From Prinia subflava (Eukaryota > Chordata > Aves > Passeriformes > Cisticolidae): DNA of 64,000 nt. The translations under genes were made by a program, and so were the position numbers. The notes under the pieces were generated by a model. That model was not told the DNA's origin. It searched no databases and saw nothing but the letters and a program-made list of their open reading frames with translations. The stretch spans positions 124,001-188,000 of the forward strand of contig NC_086267.1 of NCBI RefSeq assembly GCF_021018805.1, given 5' to 3'. Below, piece after piece: positions 1-12,600 of the stretch (position 1 is its first letter; each line of letters opens with the position of its first letter).

Positions 1-125
1 TCCCATCCTCTCCCCAGCATCCACCTCTGCACAAAGCAATGGGAATGCTGAGAGCATGGAAAAAGGTGAATGACAGTGTGTGGGCATGGATTGTTGGCAC
101 AGGGTAAAAGGGAACTTCTCCAAGT

Positions 126-131
126 TTTATT
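126..131 (-). terminator. CCDC30: Likely CCDC30 poly(A) signal AATAAA
   Basis: AATAAA on the minus strand about 310 nt downstream of the CCDC30 stop codon. The 3' UTR between would contain a run of about 22 T on the transcribed strand (A run at 271-295 on plus). Confidence 0.5.
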
Positions 132-270
132 TATAAAATTTATAGATTTGGACTGGACAGGGATTTAGGGTTGAGGGAAGACACCCTTAACCTCTACCAC
201 TGTAGTGAGTTTATCTACAAACTCCAGCCTCCAATGGATCTGGGATCACACACATTTACAGATGGGCAAA

Positions 271-295
271 TTAAAAAAAAAAAAAAAAAAAAAAA
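271..295. repeat. Poly(A)/poly(T) tract
   Basis: An uninterrupted A run of about 22 nt on the plus strand, inside the probable CCDC30 3' UTR (T run in the transcript). Confidence 0.95.
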
Positions 296-438
296 AGCTG
301 TGGAATCATTTAGTTGGAATATATCCCAGAAATTATGGGGTCAGCCCATTTAGCAATTTTCCTTGTAGACTCTGTCGTCCCATGGCCCCAGGAGCCCAAA
401 TCCTGCAGTTCGGGTAAGGCTGTACCAACATTCCCAGC

Positions 439-638
439 TCAGAAGTTCTCGGAGCCAAGGCTCTGGCTCTCATCCTGCAGCGGTGAGGCCGTGGGGGCTG
501 TGCTATCCCCAGGAGAGGCCACATTCAGGTACCCGATCTCCGAAGGCTGTGAAGGGGACAGGCAGAAGGAGGACTCCTGGCTCTCAGCCTCTCCCTCAGG
601 CTTCGTGTTCTGCAGGGCCTTCAGGGCGCCGAGGGGCT
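439..638 (-). CDS. CCDC30: CCDC30 exon 24 (terminal coding exon)
   Basis: 200 nt, phase 1 to stop (TGA at 441-439), residues 1057-1122. Begins [20 protein letters not shown], is rich in S, E and P, contains [14 protein letters not shown] and ends SLGSENF. An alternative acceptor 21 bp upstream would put an early stop in frame, so the acceptor at 639-640 was chosen. Confidence 0.8.
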
Positions 639-3600
639 CTGGGAGATCTCGGGGTGGGAAGCTGGAAATGAATTTCCATTTTCTGTCATTCTGTGGAGTC
701 TGAGTGACCCCTACTCAACACGTCTGAACAGCACAGGGCAATGTTGATGCTTTTCTCTTGGATCAAGGCTCCTTCTCCAGCCAAGGAAGAGATACCCTCA
801 GCCAGCCCAGAATCTGCTTGGACCATCCTTCACCCCAACAGCACCTGGGCTGAGCTCTGAGCTGCATCTGCGGAGATGCTGAGTCCCTCTGCCTTCCCTT
901 CATCTGGTCTGGCACAGATTGGAATAGAGGAACATATCCCAGAGCAATGTGGGACACGCCTCTGGTGGAACTAGGGCTCCAAGTCTCACCACCTCTTGTA
1001 CAAAGACTCCTCCAAAGCCCCTGAGCACCAAGAATCCTAAATCCCACAGTGTTCCCCAAAATATTCTGAAAATTTGACTTCTCCATCCCATCTGCTGACT
1101 GGTTTTAGTGCCACTTTCCCTAAAATTTGACCAAAAACTAACAAAAAAGGCCTCTGGAAGGTGAAAGCACAGGGTGGAGCAATCAAAATGCTCAAATGGC
1201 TCCTCCCTGGATCCTCCTCCCCCCCCACGGTACCTGGCATGAGGAGGTGGCAACACCTTACTCTGTGGTTGGCATTCAGAGCCAGGAACGATCTTCAAGT
1301 CCTGGAAGGAGAACAGAGACTTTGAAAGGAGGAGGTACAGGTCTGACCCTGAATTCCAACAATTCCTGGTCTTCTAAGCTCTCCCCCAGCTTCACTGAGA
1401 GTCCTCTCTAAAAATTGCAGCCCCACAGAGGTGCTAATCAGGGATATGGTTGCCCTTTGGGTGTAAATCTATACTAAAAAATCCAAACCAAGCCCCACCA
1501 GGCCAGGTGAGCCCAAACAGCCCTTCCCTCCTCAACAGCTCATTTGCAACTTACCTGAGTTCTCTCCAAATTAAAAGTCCCAATAAACTCCTAAATCCAC
1601 CTAGTTGATTTGAAAACTCTGATTTCCTGGATTTTCTCCATTTCTCCTACAAAGTTCTTTATTAACATGGCTAATACTTTGACTCAGCTCAGGAATTATT
1701 GCTCAGCTTGGCCTGAGGGAGGAACACTCCCAATCTCACACACAGGGTTTGTTCTCCTTTGCTAGAGCCAACTTTACAACTGAGGCCTTTGAACAGCTCT
1801 AGATGTGCCAGGTGAGATTCCTGTCCCTGTGGAAGATCCCATGGGCAGCAGCTCAGGGATGAGCAGGGGCTGAGTGTATGGAGCTTTCAGCTCCTCACAA
1901 AGTCTCTCTTCACCACAGCTGCCACCACCTACCATGTGGGAGCCCTTTCCATCTCAACGGATGGATCCAGCTCTTCCTCAGCCCCTCAGACATCAGGTTC
2001 TGTTATTCCTGCTGATCCCAACCCTCTTGGTGTCTCACCTCTGTGTTGGGAGCAGGGCTACTCCTGGCAAGGCGCTGGGAGGTGGCCACACAGCTGGAGA
2101 GTTGGAGTTTGTCCTGCAGCCGGGCATTCTCCTCCTCCAGGATCTTCCCTCTGGGCAGGACACAAAGCACAAGTAATTTTCCTTCTAGTCATGCTCCGTT
2201 TTCAGATGGGAATGTTCTTTTCCAACCTCAGAGCTGTTGCTCTCCACAGCCTCCAGCTCAATGGCGAGGTCTTGGATGGGAAAATGGGGTAATTACATCC
2301 CTAGTTACAACCACAAAAGCCACTGTACCCTTTCCTCTGGAATTCTTAAGAGGCACAAAACCAGGAAAAGGGAGAATCCTAGGGGATGGACATCAGCAGG
2401 AGCCTACCTGCTCTGCAAGGAGGGAATCCCAGACTGGAGGCTCCAAGGGGACTCCTGGTCTGATATTTTTTGAAGGAGCCGTCGCCTCTCCTGGAGTAAT
2501 TTCTCATTCTCAGCAGTGATCTGGGCAATCAGCACCTTCCCCTTAGGGTGGTGGAGAAGGAAAGAACAACCACCAGTTACTCTTGACTCTTCTCTGTCCT
2601 CTGCAAACCTCAGGGCTTTCCCAGGGGACCACCATCAAGGGTGCCAGCTCCTAAAAGTTTGGAGTTGCCACCCCTGCAAGTGCTAAAGAACCATGTGGAT
2701 GTGGCACCTGGGGACATGGTTTACTGGTGATGGGTGCATGGCTGGACTTGATCAAGATCCTCATCTTAAAGGTCTTCTCCAGCCTCAACAACTCTGCGAT
2801 TCCATACCCTGTTTGAGGTAAAATACCCCAAAATGAGGCTCTGGAGTCACTTCCCACCAGGACTTGATGAGGCAAAGGAACACAGCTCAGCAAGTGTCAG
2901 AATGGGATTTGAGGATGTGGTTTCCCCCAAGGGCAATCCTAAGCCAGTAACTTCCTTTTGGCTTTTATTACTACAGGTTGGTGCCCCTGATACCCTCCTG
3001 CAAGGAAGGACTTTGGACAAGGGCCTGGAGTGGCAGGACAAGGGGGAATGTCTTCCCACTGCCAGGGGCCAGAGTTAGATGGGATACTGGGAAGGAATTG
3101 CTCCCTGTGAGGGTGGAGAGGCCCTGGCACAGGTTGCCCAGAGCAGCTGTGGCTGTCTCATCCCTGGCAGTGCCCAAGGCCAGGTTGGACAGGGCTTGGA
3201 GCACCCTGGGATAGAGGAAGGTGTCCCTGCCCATGGCAGGTGGTGGGACAAGATGAACTTTAATGTCCCTTCCAACTCACACCATTCCCTGAATCCATGG
3301 CTATTTTCACAGAATCACAGATTCACTAGGTTGGAAGAGACCTTCAAGATCAAGTCCAACTCATGCCCTAACACCTCAACTAACCATGGCACTGAGTGCC
3401 ACATCCAGTCATTTTTTAAACACATCCAGGGATGGTGACTCCACCACCTCCCCAGGCAGACCATTCCAGTACTTTAGCAGTCATTCCATAAAAACCCTTT
3501 CCTAACATCCAGCCTATATTTCCCTTGGTGCAGCTTGAGACTGTCCTCTCATTCTGTCAGTGCTGCCTGGAGAAAGAGACCAACCCCATCTGACTACAGC

Positions 3601-6600
3601 CACCTTTCAGGGAGTTGTAGAGAGTGATAAGGTCACCCCTGAGTCTCCTTTTCTACAGGCTAAACAACCCCAGCTCCCTCAGCATTCCTCATAGGGTTTG
3701 TGTTCCAAGCCCCTCACCAACCTTGTTGCCTCTTGGACGCACTCAAGCATCTCAACACCTGAAGTTCCTAAACTTCCTAGTCCTTCCTAAACTGAGGGGC
3801 CCAGAACTAGACACAGCACTCGAAGTGCAGCCTCACCAGTGCCAAGTACAGTGGAAGAATGACCTCCCTGCTCCTGCTGGACACACTATTCCTGACACAG
3901 GCCAGATGTCATTTGCCTTCTTGGCCACCAGGGCATACTTTTGGAAGCAGCAATGCCCCTGCAGCCTCCCCTTGCAGGAGAGGCCCTGGATGTGTCCTCT
4001 CACCTTTTCCACTTGGAGCTTCGACTCGCTGAGCTCATTTTCCAGCTGTTTGATCCTGCTGTCCCTCTGTTTCACCTCGTGGATGAAGGTCTCCTTGGCC
4101 CGGCGGATCTTGTCCTTGTGCCGGAGCTGCATCTCATTGTATTTCCTGGGAAATCAGGGACAAACGTCAGGCTGTGACAGGCACTTTTGCTCAGGGTCAC
4201 CATCCAAGCCAGAATGTCCCAGGTTTATTCAGGCTCCTCAAAGTCCAGCCTTGGAGTCTCAGCCACCCCGCAGCTCCTTCCTGCCCAGAATGAGTATATG
4301 GACTGTCTGGACACTTTCACTGATCAGTTTGGGGGTGTTTTTGTTGGAAATTTAGTGTCAACCAAATGGAAAGTGATAAAGGAAAAGGACCCAAAGCATT
4401 TCCAAAAGTGACTCCCAGCTTTACAAATCCTTGTGCTCATCCCTCCCAGGTCTTTATAACAAACAGGATTATAAGGGCACCAAAACTTGAGGTTCCAAGG
4501 CAAGGATAAGTAGGTTTTGTTGGTGGGAAGGTGGATGGTTAAGGGAATGACATTTGAATGGGAAGAAAATTTAGGAAAACCATCTAAGATCATCAGGTCC
4601 AACCGTTCCTCCAACACTGCCAGGGCCACTCACTAACCATGTCCCCAAGTGCCACATCCACACCTTGGTTGAAAAATTAAGAATTCTAAACAGCAATGGA
4701 CAGGTCAGGAGAAGCAAGAAGAGCCACTTCAGTGGGAGCTTGAGTTAGGACACCAGGGACAAATATTTTTCCCTCCTGACACTTCTGATTTTTGCTCTTC
4801 CCCTCTTGTCAATTTTGGCAAAGTTCCTGTTTGTTTTTATCCAGTTGGGATAGAAGGGAAAATAATAATAAAAAAAGAAGAGAAAATTCTATCATATAAG
4901 GGATATTTGCCCATGTTTGCTCAAAATTTGTGATAAAAACGCTACTCTGCTTCAAATTAACCAAAAGGGCTCTGGGGAGAAAGGAACAGCTCCAGGGAGA
5001 GTCTTTGCTGACACCAGACCCAAACCAACACCCAGATCATCCTCCTATGTTGCCTTCACCTGCCAAGGGGAGCAGGAAGGCTGGGAGAGCTGGGGGTGTT
5101 CACCCAGAGAAGAGTAGGCTCCAGGGAGACCTCAGAGTCCATCCCAGGGCCTAAAGGAGCTCCAGGAGAGCTGGAGAAGGACTTGGGACAACACCTGGAG
5201 TGACAGGACAAGGAAGAATGGCTTCCCACTGCCAGAGCACAGGGTCAGATAAGATACTGGCAGGAAATCCTTCCCTGGGAGGGTGGGGAGGCCCTGCCAC
5301 AAGGTGCCCAGAGCAGCTGTGGCTGCCTCATCCCTGGAAGTATCCAAGGCTAGGTTGGACAGGTTGCTTGGAGCAACCTGGGATAGAGGAAGGTGTCCCT
5401 ACCCATGGCAGGGGGTGGGACTGGATGGGCTTTAAGGCCCCTTCCCACACAAACCTTTCTGGAATTCCCTGACTGCAGACATGGGGGGTGAGCTCACTGC
5501 ACACAGGGCCAGTGGATTTAGTGCTAAAAGCCTGAACATTGGACAGGAAAGTCCACACCACAGCCAAATCCAGTAGCAGGCCCAGGCAAGTTTTTAGGCA
5601 TTACCTGACATAGAGATCCTTCTGGTTCAGGAGTCGGACACCTTCCTCATACAGGGCTTTGTTCTCTTCCTTCAGCAGCACCAGTTGCTCCGAGAGCTTC
5701 TGGTTCTCCTTCTGGCACTGCACATGCTGGAAAAGGGCTGTTTTTAATGTGTGTATGTGGCCCCAGATAGAGGGGCCCCTTTGCCTCCCATCTGCCTAGT
5801 CTCCAAAGCTTCTCTCTCATCAATCCCAGTGGTTCCCAGTACAGCCAACATCCAGCCAGCCAGCCCCCCAGACCACTTCCCTCCTCCCCCTAACAAGCCG
5901 TGGGATTTTGTTGCAGAGAGAGGCAATGAACCCTCCACGACAATGGACTCTGCCAAAAAACCCAAGCTTTGCAAGATAAAGGGAAGGAAGAAACCAACAA
6001 ACTTTCCTGTGCCCTCAAAGCTGCATCCCAGGAAACCAACTGGCTTTGGGATGCTGCTTTTCCTCCAGCTCCTGCTGAAATCAGTGAGATCTGCAAGGGC
6101 TCAGCCCCTGATCGGATGTTCCCAATTCCAGCAGCTCACAGGAGCAGATTCCAGCTCGTGATGGTTCTGTTCCTCCTAGTATGATGAGGAACCCCCTCAC
6201 TGTCACTTACCTCACCAGCATCCAGCTTCTTCTCATCCTCCAAGACGTGCAGGGTCTTGGCCTGGAGCTCCACATGCATCTTGGCCAGCGACGCCTCTGT
6301 CTCCTGGGAATGCCGGAGCTGCTGCCGCAGCTCCTCCACCTGCTGCTCCAGGAGCCTCCTGGAAACACAATGGGGTGACAGTGAGAGGTGGAGGGGGATG
6401 TGCCATCTGCCCCCAAGGTGTCGTCTGTCACCCTAAACACCCCCTGCTCTCCTCTTGCTCCAGCTGACATGGAGGGGATAAAGGAATTAGCACATCCCAG
6501 TTGTCCCCATGTCCCAGTGACACAGAAAGGGGGGATAATATACTGGGATCATTCCCAGCTGCACAGGGAAGGGGGCTATTTGCATCACTGCACTGACAGG

Positions 6601-9600
6601 AGAGGCCATGGCTAAGGCAGATGAAGACTCCAATAATATTTTAAATCTCGGGGAAGAGGGAATCCCTGGAGAATCCCAGGGATAAGGCAGGTCCAAAGGG
6701 AAGATGGGAGGTCAAAGCAGTGGTTTGGGTCTCCCTGAACCCTCCCAGGGCAGCCAGGAGCTGATGGAGGGCTGGCACAGCCCCTACATGGCATAGAGAC
6801 CTTTTCAACTGCTCTTCATGAAGTTCCTGCTGCACTCGAGCTTCATTTTCCCGAGCTTCCTTCAGCTCCTCCTCCAGAAGCTTCTTATCAGAAACACGGG
6901 CCTCTGCCAGCAGCAGCTGGTGCTGGGAATCCTTCAGCTTTTGCTGGAGTTTTGAGACCTTGGATTAAAATGGACACAGATTAAACTTTCTGAATGAACA
7001 GGCCAGTGTCTGAATCAGATCTCTCTGATTCCCCAGTGTCTGAGGCACAGGAAGGAAGGATTTCCTTGTTTTGACTCTAAGTCCATTAAAAGCAAAACCC
7101 TTGGAATGGCTACCAGATTTTGGACCAAACACTATGTCATGAATTCCCAACAATCTTTTTTTGATCCAATTTGATCCTGCACTCTACAAAAGAGAATCCA
7201 ATGACTTCTGCAGCAGCATGGCAGAATCAGTGCCATGGAAAACACAAGGGTTTGGAACTTCCAGCCAGTAAACTGTAGGAAACCTCCAGAGCAAGAACAA
7301 GATTGGGGTTCCCTGTGCCTGCCAGCCCCACTATCAGTATTTCAGAGATACTGGGTTATCAGATGTGGTTTCTATTGCCTTGATTATGCTCCCACTAATT
7401 ACAGGCTTTTTTTCCTACAATATTAAGCCAAGGGATCACAAAAAGGAATCTGGGGAAGCAAACCTGCCTATTTTCTGCACTAGAGCTGCACAGAACTGTC
7501 AAACATACCCCAGCTTACACTCACCTTCTTTTGTGCTTCTACTGCTCTGGATTTCTCCCGCGCCAGCCTCTCCTGGAGGCTGCTCTGGAGCTTATCAGCC
7601 TGGGAGCACTTGGAGAGCTCCAATTCCAGCTCCTTGACCTTGTGCTGGCTCCTCTCCCACTGTGCTGAGAGTGAAGAACATGTTTCCGTGGTGTCTGAGA
7701 GTTTGGCCCGGGCCTGCTTCAGCTCAGCTTTGACCTGAGATCCCAGAGAAGAAATCAAATTTATACTTCAGCATAAATCAGCAGGAATGGCTTGTCTAGG
7801 GAAGGGGAACAGGATTCCAGAATGAGCAAAAGAGGAATCACAGAGGAAGTAAAGCATGTTTCATTTGGATACAGAGAAATTTGTCACAGAATCCCAGAGC
7901 AGCTTGGGTAGGAAGGGGCCTTAAGGATCACGTGGTTCCAACCCCCCTTCATGGGCAGGGACACCTTCCACTATCCCATGTCCAACCAGGCTTGGAACAT
8001 TTCTGGGGATGAGGCAGACACAGCTGCTCTGGGCAATCTCCCCACCCTCACAGGAACAGATTTCCTCCCCACAGCCCATCTAATGCTGCCCTCTGGCAGT
8101 GGAAGCCATTCCCTGTGTCCTGTCCCTCCATCCCTTGTCCCCAGTCCCTCTCCAGCTCTCCTGGAGCCCCTTTAGACCCTGGAAGGGCCTCTGAGGTCTT
8201 CCTGAAGCCTGCTCTTCTCCAGGTGAACACCCCCAGCTCTCCCAGCCTAGCTCCAGATGGGCTCCAGCCCTCATGGCCATAATTCCCATGGAGCTGAGGC
8301 AGAGCACACTGAGGAGCCTGGCTCTGTCCCTACCTTGGTGCATTCCTGCTGGAGCAGCAGATTTTGCCTCTGGAGGTCAGCATTCTTCTCCCTCTCATAC
8401 CTGAGCTCCCTCTCGGCAGAGCTGCACAAGTTCTGCACCCGGCGCAGGTCTTGGCGCAGTTGCTGCAGCTTCTCCTCCTGCTGCTGAAACCTCTCCTCAG
8501 ACAGACCCTGCAGAAACAGCAGAAGTGACACAGAACTTAACTTTAAGGCAGGATAAAGGTGATTAAGGAAGGCAGAAAGCCAGAAGGATTTATGGGCATT
8601 TGGGCAGGAAGATGTGTAAAGCCTGGCATTTCTCTGTCCCTACACCATGTGCTGTTCCCCTCCCTGTCCCTGCAGGGTTTTAAGAGCCATGTGGACGTGG
8701 CACCTGGGGACATGGTTTGTGGTAAACTTGCATTGCTGGGTTAACAGCTGGACTTGATGATCTCAGAGGCTTTTTCCAAGCTCAATGACTCAATGATTCT
8801 CTTCATCACTTCAAAGAAGCCAATACAGCTCCTGAGGCCAAGGGGGAAGAGGTGACAACCTGGATGAGGGAACAAATCCCTGTTAAAATAAACCTGTCCA
8901 ATCAAAGCAAAGCCACTAGGTCACTTTGGATTCTTGTACCAGAGTCTCACTCTGGCATCCAAGCAGCTCAGTTCCCAGAGGGATCAGAAACAGGAGAAAG
9001 GCAAGTCCTGGCAGCAGGACAGGAACACAACAGGACAGAGCTTGGACACTGGGAGGCGTCACCGATGGTCTGCGATGGCTCTTGGGAGATAACAGATCTC
9101 CTTGGCTCACTTACCTTCCTGGCATAGACACCAAAGCCTGGGTTGTACCAAAGCCTTTCTTTCCAGCATCACTTTCAGCCATCTTTGGATCTGCATTCCC
9201 ACTTTGCATCTTCACCTTCTGCTCTTGGGACCAGATGGAATTCACTGAAGACCAAATCTGCCTTCTCTGATAATCCCCAGATAACCTCCCAAGCAGGGAA
9301 AAGTCTTGATCTGGCACTGTGCCATCTGGCAGTGTCAGTTGTCCTGGAGGTCCTTTGGTTCCATTGGTTTTTTGGGGTTTTCCCCACCTGTTTCTATCAG
9401 GATCCCTTTCCCACATCCACTGCACTCCTTGTGTCTTGCTCTGCTCCACCCAGATGATTTGCTGCTTCTTGGATACAACTGGACAACCAATCCTCTATTC
9501 TCATTCCTATCCTGGCCATATAGACCATCCTGTCCTCTCTTCTCTCCCAAATCTTTGCACAGAAACAGACCTCATCCTCAGTCACCACATCCTGAGTTCT

Positions 9601-12600
9601 TCCACCATTTTCTCCCTCTTTGGCAGGATCACCTGCACCTCCCTTTGTCTGTCAGCTCGCAAGGTGAGAAAGGTGAAAAAATTCCATTTAAATCACTTAT
9701 TTCTGCCATGTGTAATCAGTTCAGTTTATCCAAGTCCCCACCACATTCAAAAGCACAACACAAGGAAATAAACACATCTCTAATTTCCAACTATCACTCA
9801 CACCACAGGATTGGCTTCCAGCCCACTTTAATTATGTTTTGCTGCTCAATTAATGACAAAAAGCAGGGTGCAGACGGCAAAGCTGCTCATACCTGTTTAA
9901 GGCTCCCCTCTAAACTGTCTGCTGAGCTCTGCCATGGGAGAAACCTGTTCTCCCTCTGCTCCAAGCCTGGAGTCATCCTCCTTGTGTCTCCACTGGGGCC
10001 CTGCTCCCAGGCATTCTGGACGTCACATTTGAGCCGGGCAATTTCTTCAAGCAATATCCTTTTTTCTTCATTGCTCTCTTTGAGCTGCTTTTCCAGCTCC
10101 TCCTTCTTCTTGTTGCTCTCTAGTAATTCAGAGCTTGAAGGAGAAATAGTAAAGGAGAGAGATAACTACACAAGTCCAGAGAAAACACCCTTAAAGGGGA
10201 AAAACTTGGGAGATGAGAGTCCAGTTAAGCACTCAAGCGCTTTGGGAGGCTCCAAAGGGGATTCAATCCTGGGTGCAGCAGTTCTGGGCAAGGGTCAGTC
10301 TCCCTGGGACACTTCCCACAAAACCACGTGTGTTCAAAGGCTCAGCTCTCCCCAGGAGGAGGTTACAGGCTGGCTAAGGAATCCTCACAAAGGCACATGA
10401 GCTACTCTGGACTCAAAGTCACAGGGAAGCACTGGAATAGAAGCTCAGGTGTCCCAGTCCAGCTGTCTGACTTACCTTCACCCAAATTCCATCTCCATTT
10501 TCTCCATCCAAGATCAAAGCTGTGGCTGCCTCATCCCTGGAAGTGTCCAAGGCCAGGCTGGACGGGACTTGGAGCAGCCCAGGATGGTGGAAGGTGACCC
10601 TGCCCATAGCAGGGGATGGAACAGGATGATCCTTAAGATCCCTTCCTCCCTAGAACAGTCTGGAATTCTGTGATTCTATGTCCTGGATGTCCAGCCACTG
10701 GCACAGGTTGTCCAGGCTGGAATCACCATCCCTGGAAGTGTTAAAAAAACCTGTGGATGTGGCACCTGGGGACATGAGTTAAGGGTGAACATGGCAGTGT
10801 TGGGAAACAGTTGGACTGAATGATCTTGGAGGGCTTTTCCAGCCTGAATGATTCCATGATTCCTCAGCAGCTCCCTACTGACTTCTCCTGGTTGTACTTT
10901 ATCCCAGTACCAGTAACCCAGGTCACTGTAACCATAGTGGATTTAATCCAAGCTTTTATTTACTAAGGACAGCCTGAGCCCAGATGCACCAGCTCCAAAT
11001 TTGTCCTGATCTACTCAAAAAAAGGAGTCAAACCAACACCTGGTGACACCTCTCATCCAAAGACACCCAAATTCCAAGGACTACCCAAATCCCCAGTGGA
11101 ACTAGGACTGTCAGCAGCTGCCAGCAGTGAGCCCTGAGGAGCCCAAACCCACAACAGGAACCCCTTAGTCCAACTTCAAGGGAAGAATCCTCCTCCCCAA
11201 GGACAGCTCCCCTTCAGTCTGCTCAGAATCTGATAGAGCTGCAGAAAAAATCTTTAATCCTGGCTGATCCTGATGGCACTGAGGAAAGTCACCAAAATCA
11301 GAGATGCTGATGCAAGGACAACATGAAGATGCCAGGACCATTTTTGCCAGGAGCAGCCCCATGGGGGAGTTGGAAAAGACTCACAGCCTAAATCAGCAAA
11401 CACAAGAAGCAGAAAAAACCACAGGCTTTGTTAAGGTTTACCACAGCAGTTCTTGTTCTTTCCTCAGGTTTTTGATCTGTTCTTCCAAAAACACTACTTT
11501 AGCCATCTGTTCCTCATAAATCTTTGCATCTGCACAGGGATCTTCCTGTTTCTGCTCCACTTTGGAACTCTGTTCTCTGTCTTGCAGGGTTTTAGAGGCC
11601 TGTAAGGTCAGAAAACACCACAACTTGGATTTCCTTTGCTCTGATGGAAATCTTTGGAGCTGTAAAGGGCAATCTGGGGACTCCAGAAAGACATGACTTG
11701 TGATCCTGTGGATAATTATTGCAGTTCTTTCCCTTGAAGACACATGTGAATCCTTTTTCCTGCATGGAAAGTAGCTCTGTCTAAACTACCACCAAGCCAT
11801 GGTTCTTTATTTGATTTCATCCTACAGTTGCACATCTGCAGCTCCCAGGGATTTACACATGTGCCAAAGCTCCTTACAAAAGCAGCAGCTCTTGGCAAAC
11901 CAGGAGAAGCACAAGGTGTGGGTTCAGGTGGCTCTCACAGTGGTGTTCCAACTCTACCCCAAACACCTCCCTAGGGATGGCTCCTCCACTCCCAATGTCA
12001 CCTAACCCTGTAACACCAAATAACAGCACACCCTGAACTTGAGACTTCAGGAGAAGATGCCAAGAAAATAAAAGGGGCAGAAAAGGAGGAATGCATCAGG
12101 ACAGAGGAACTCCCAGCTGAATCACAACTGGAGTCTGCCCGGGGTCAGATCTGCTGCTCAGCTGTGATGGACTCAAATCCTTCAGACACAAACACCATTA
12201 TCCTCACTAAACACCAACTTCGATTGCTAAAGCTTTTTAATCAACGGCTCTTCCTGAGCTTTCAATCCCAGGTATTTCCTGGTATTTCAATTCCAAGGCA
12301 CCTTTCTGCACCATGACAAATTTGCTCATATTTGAGCAACATACCCCAGCAGCTCCTGCCTGCATCAGGTACCAGAAGAACTGGGAATTCTTCCCATGTC
12401 TCACCTCTGGATCTAGCAAAGCACTGTCTTTATGTAGCTTCTCATGGGATACATCCACAAGATCCCTGCTGGCTGATATTCTCTGCAGACTCGGGAAGGT
12501 GTTTATGTGGCTTTTGAGCTCTGAGTGGGAGTCAGACAAACCCTGGAGATGAAACAATAGAGTCAATGGATGAAACATACTCTGAAGGACAAGTTCAGGA

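Noticed and set aside
9306..10400. 364-codon plus-strand open frame
   Set aside because: It runs antisense over CCDC30 exon 14 and intron sequence, has no recognisable domain, and its low-complexity S/L/P composition fits a chance frame.
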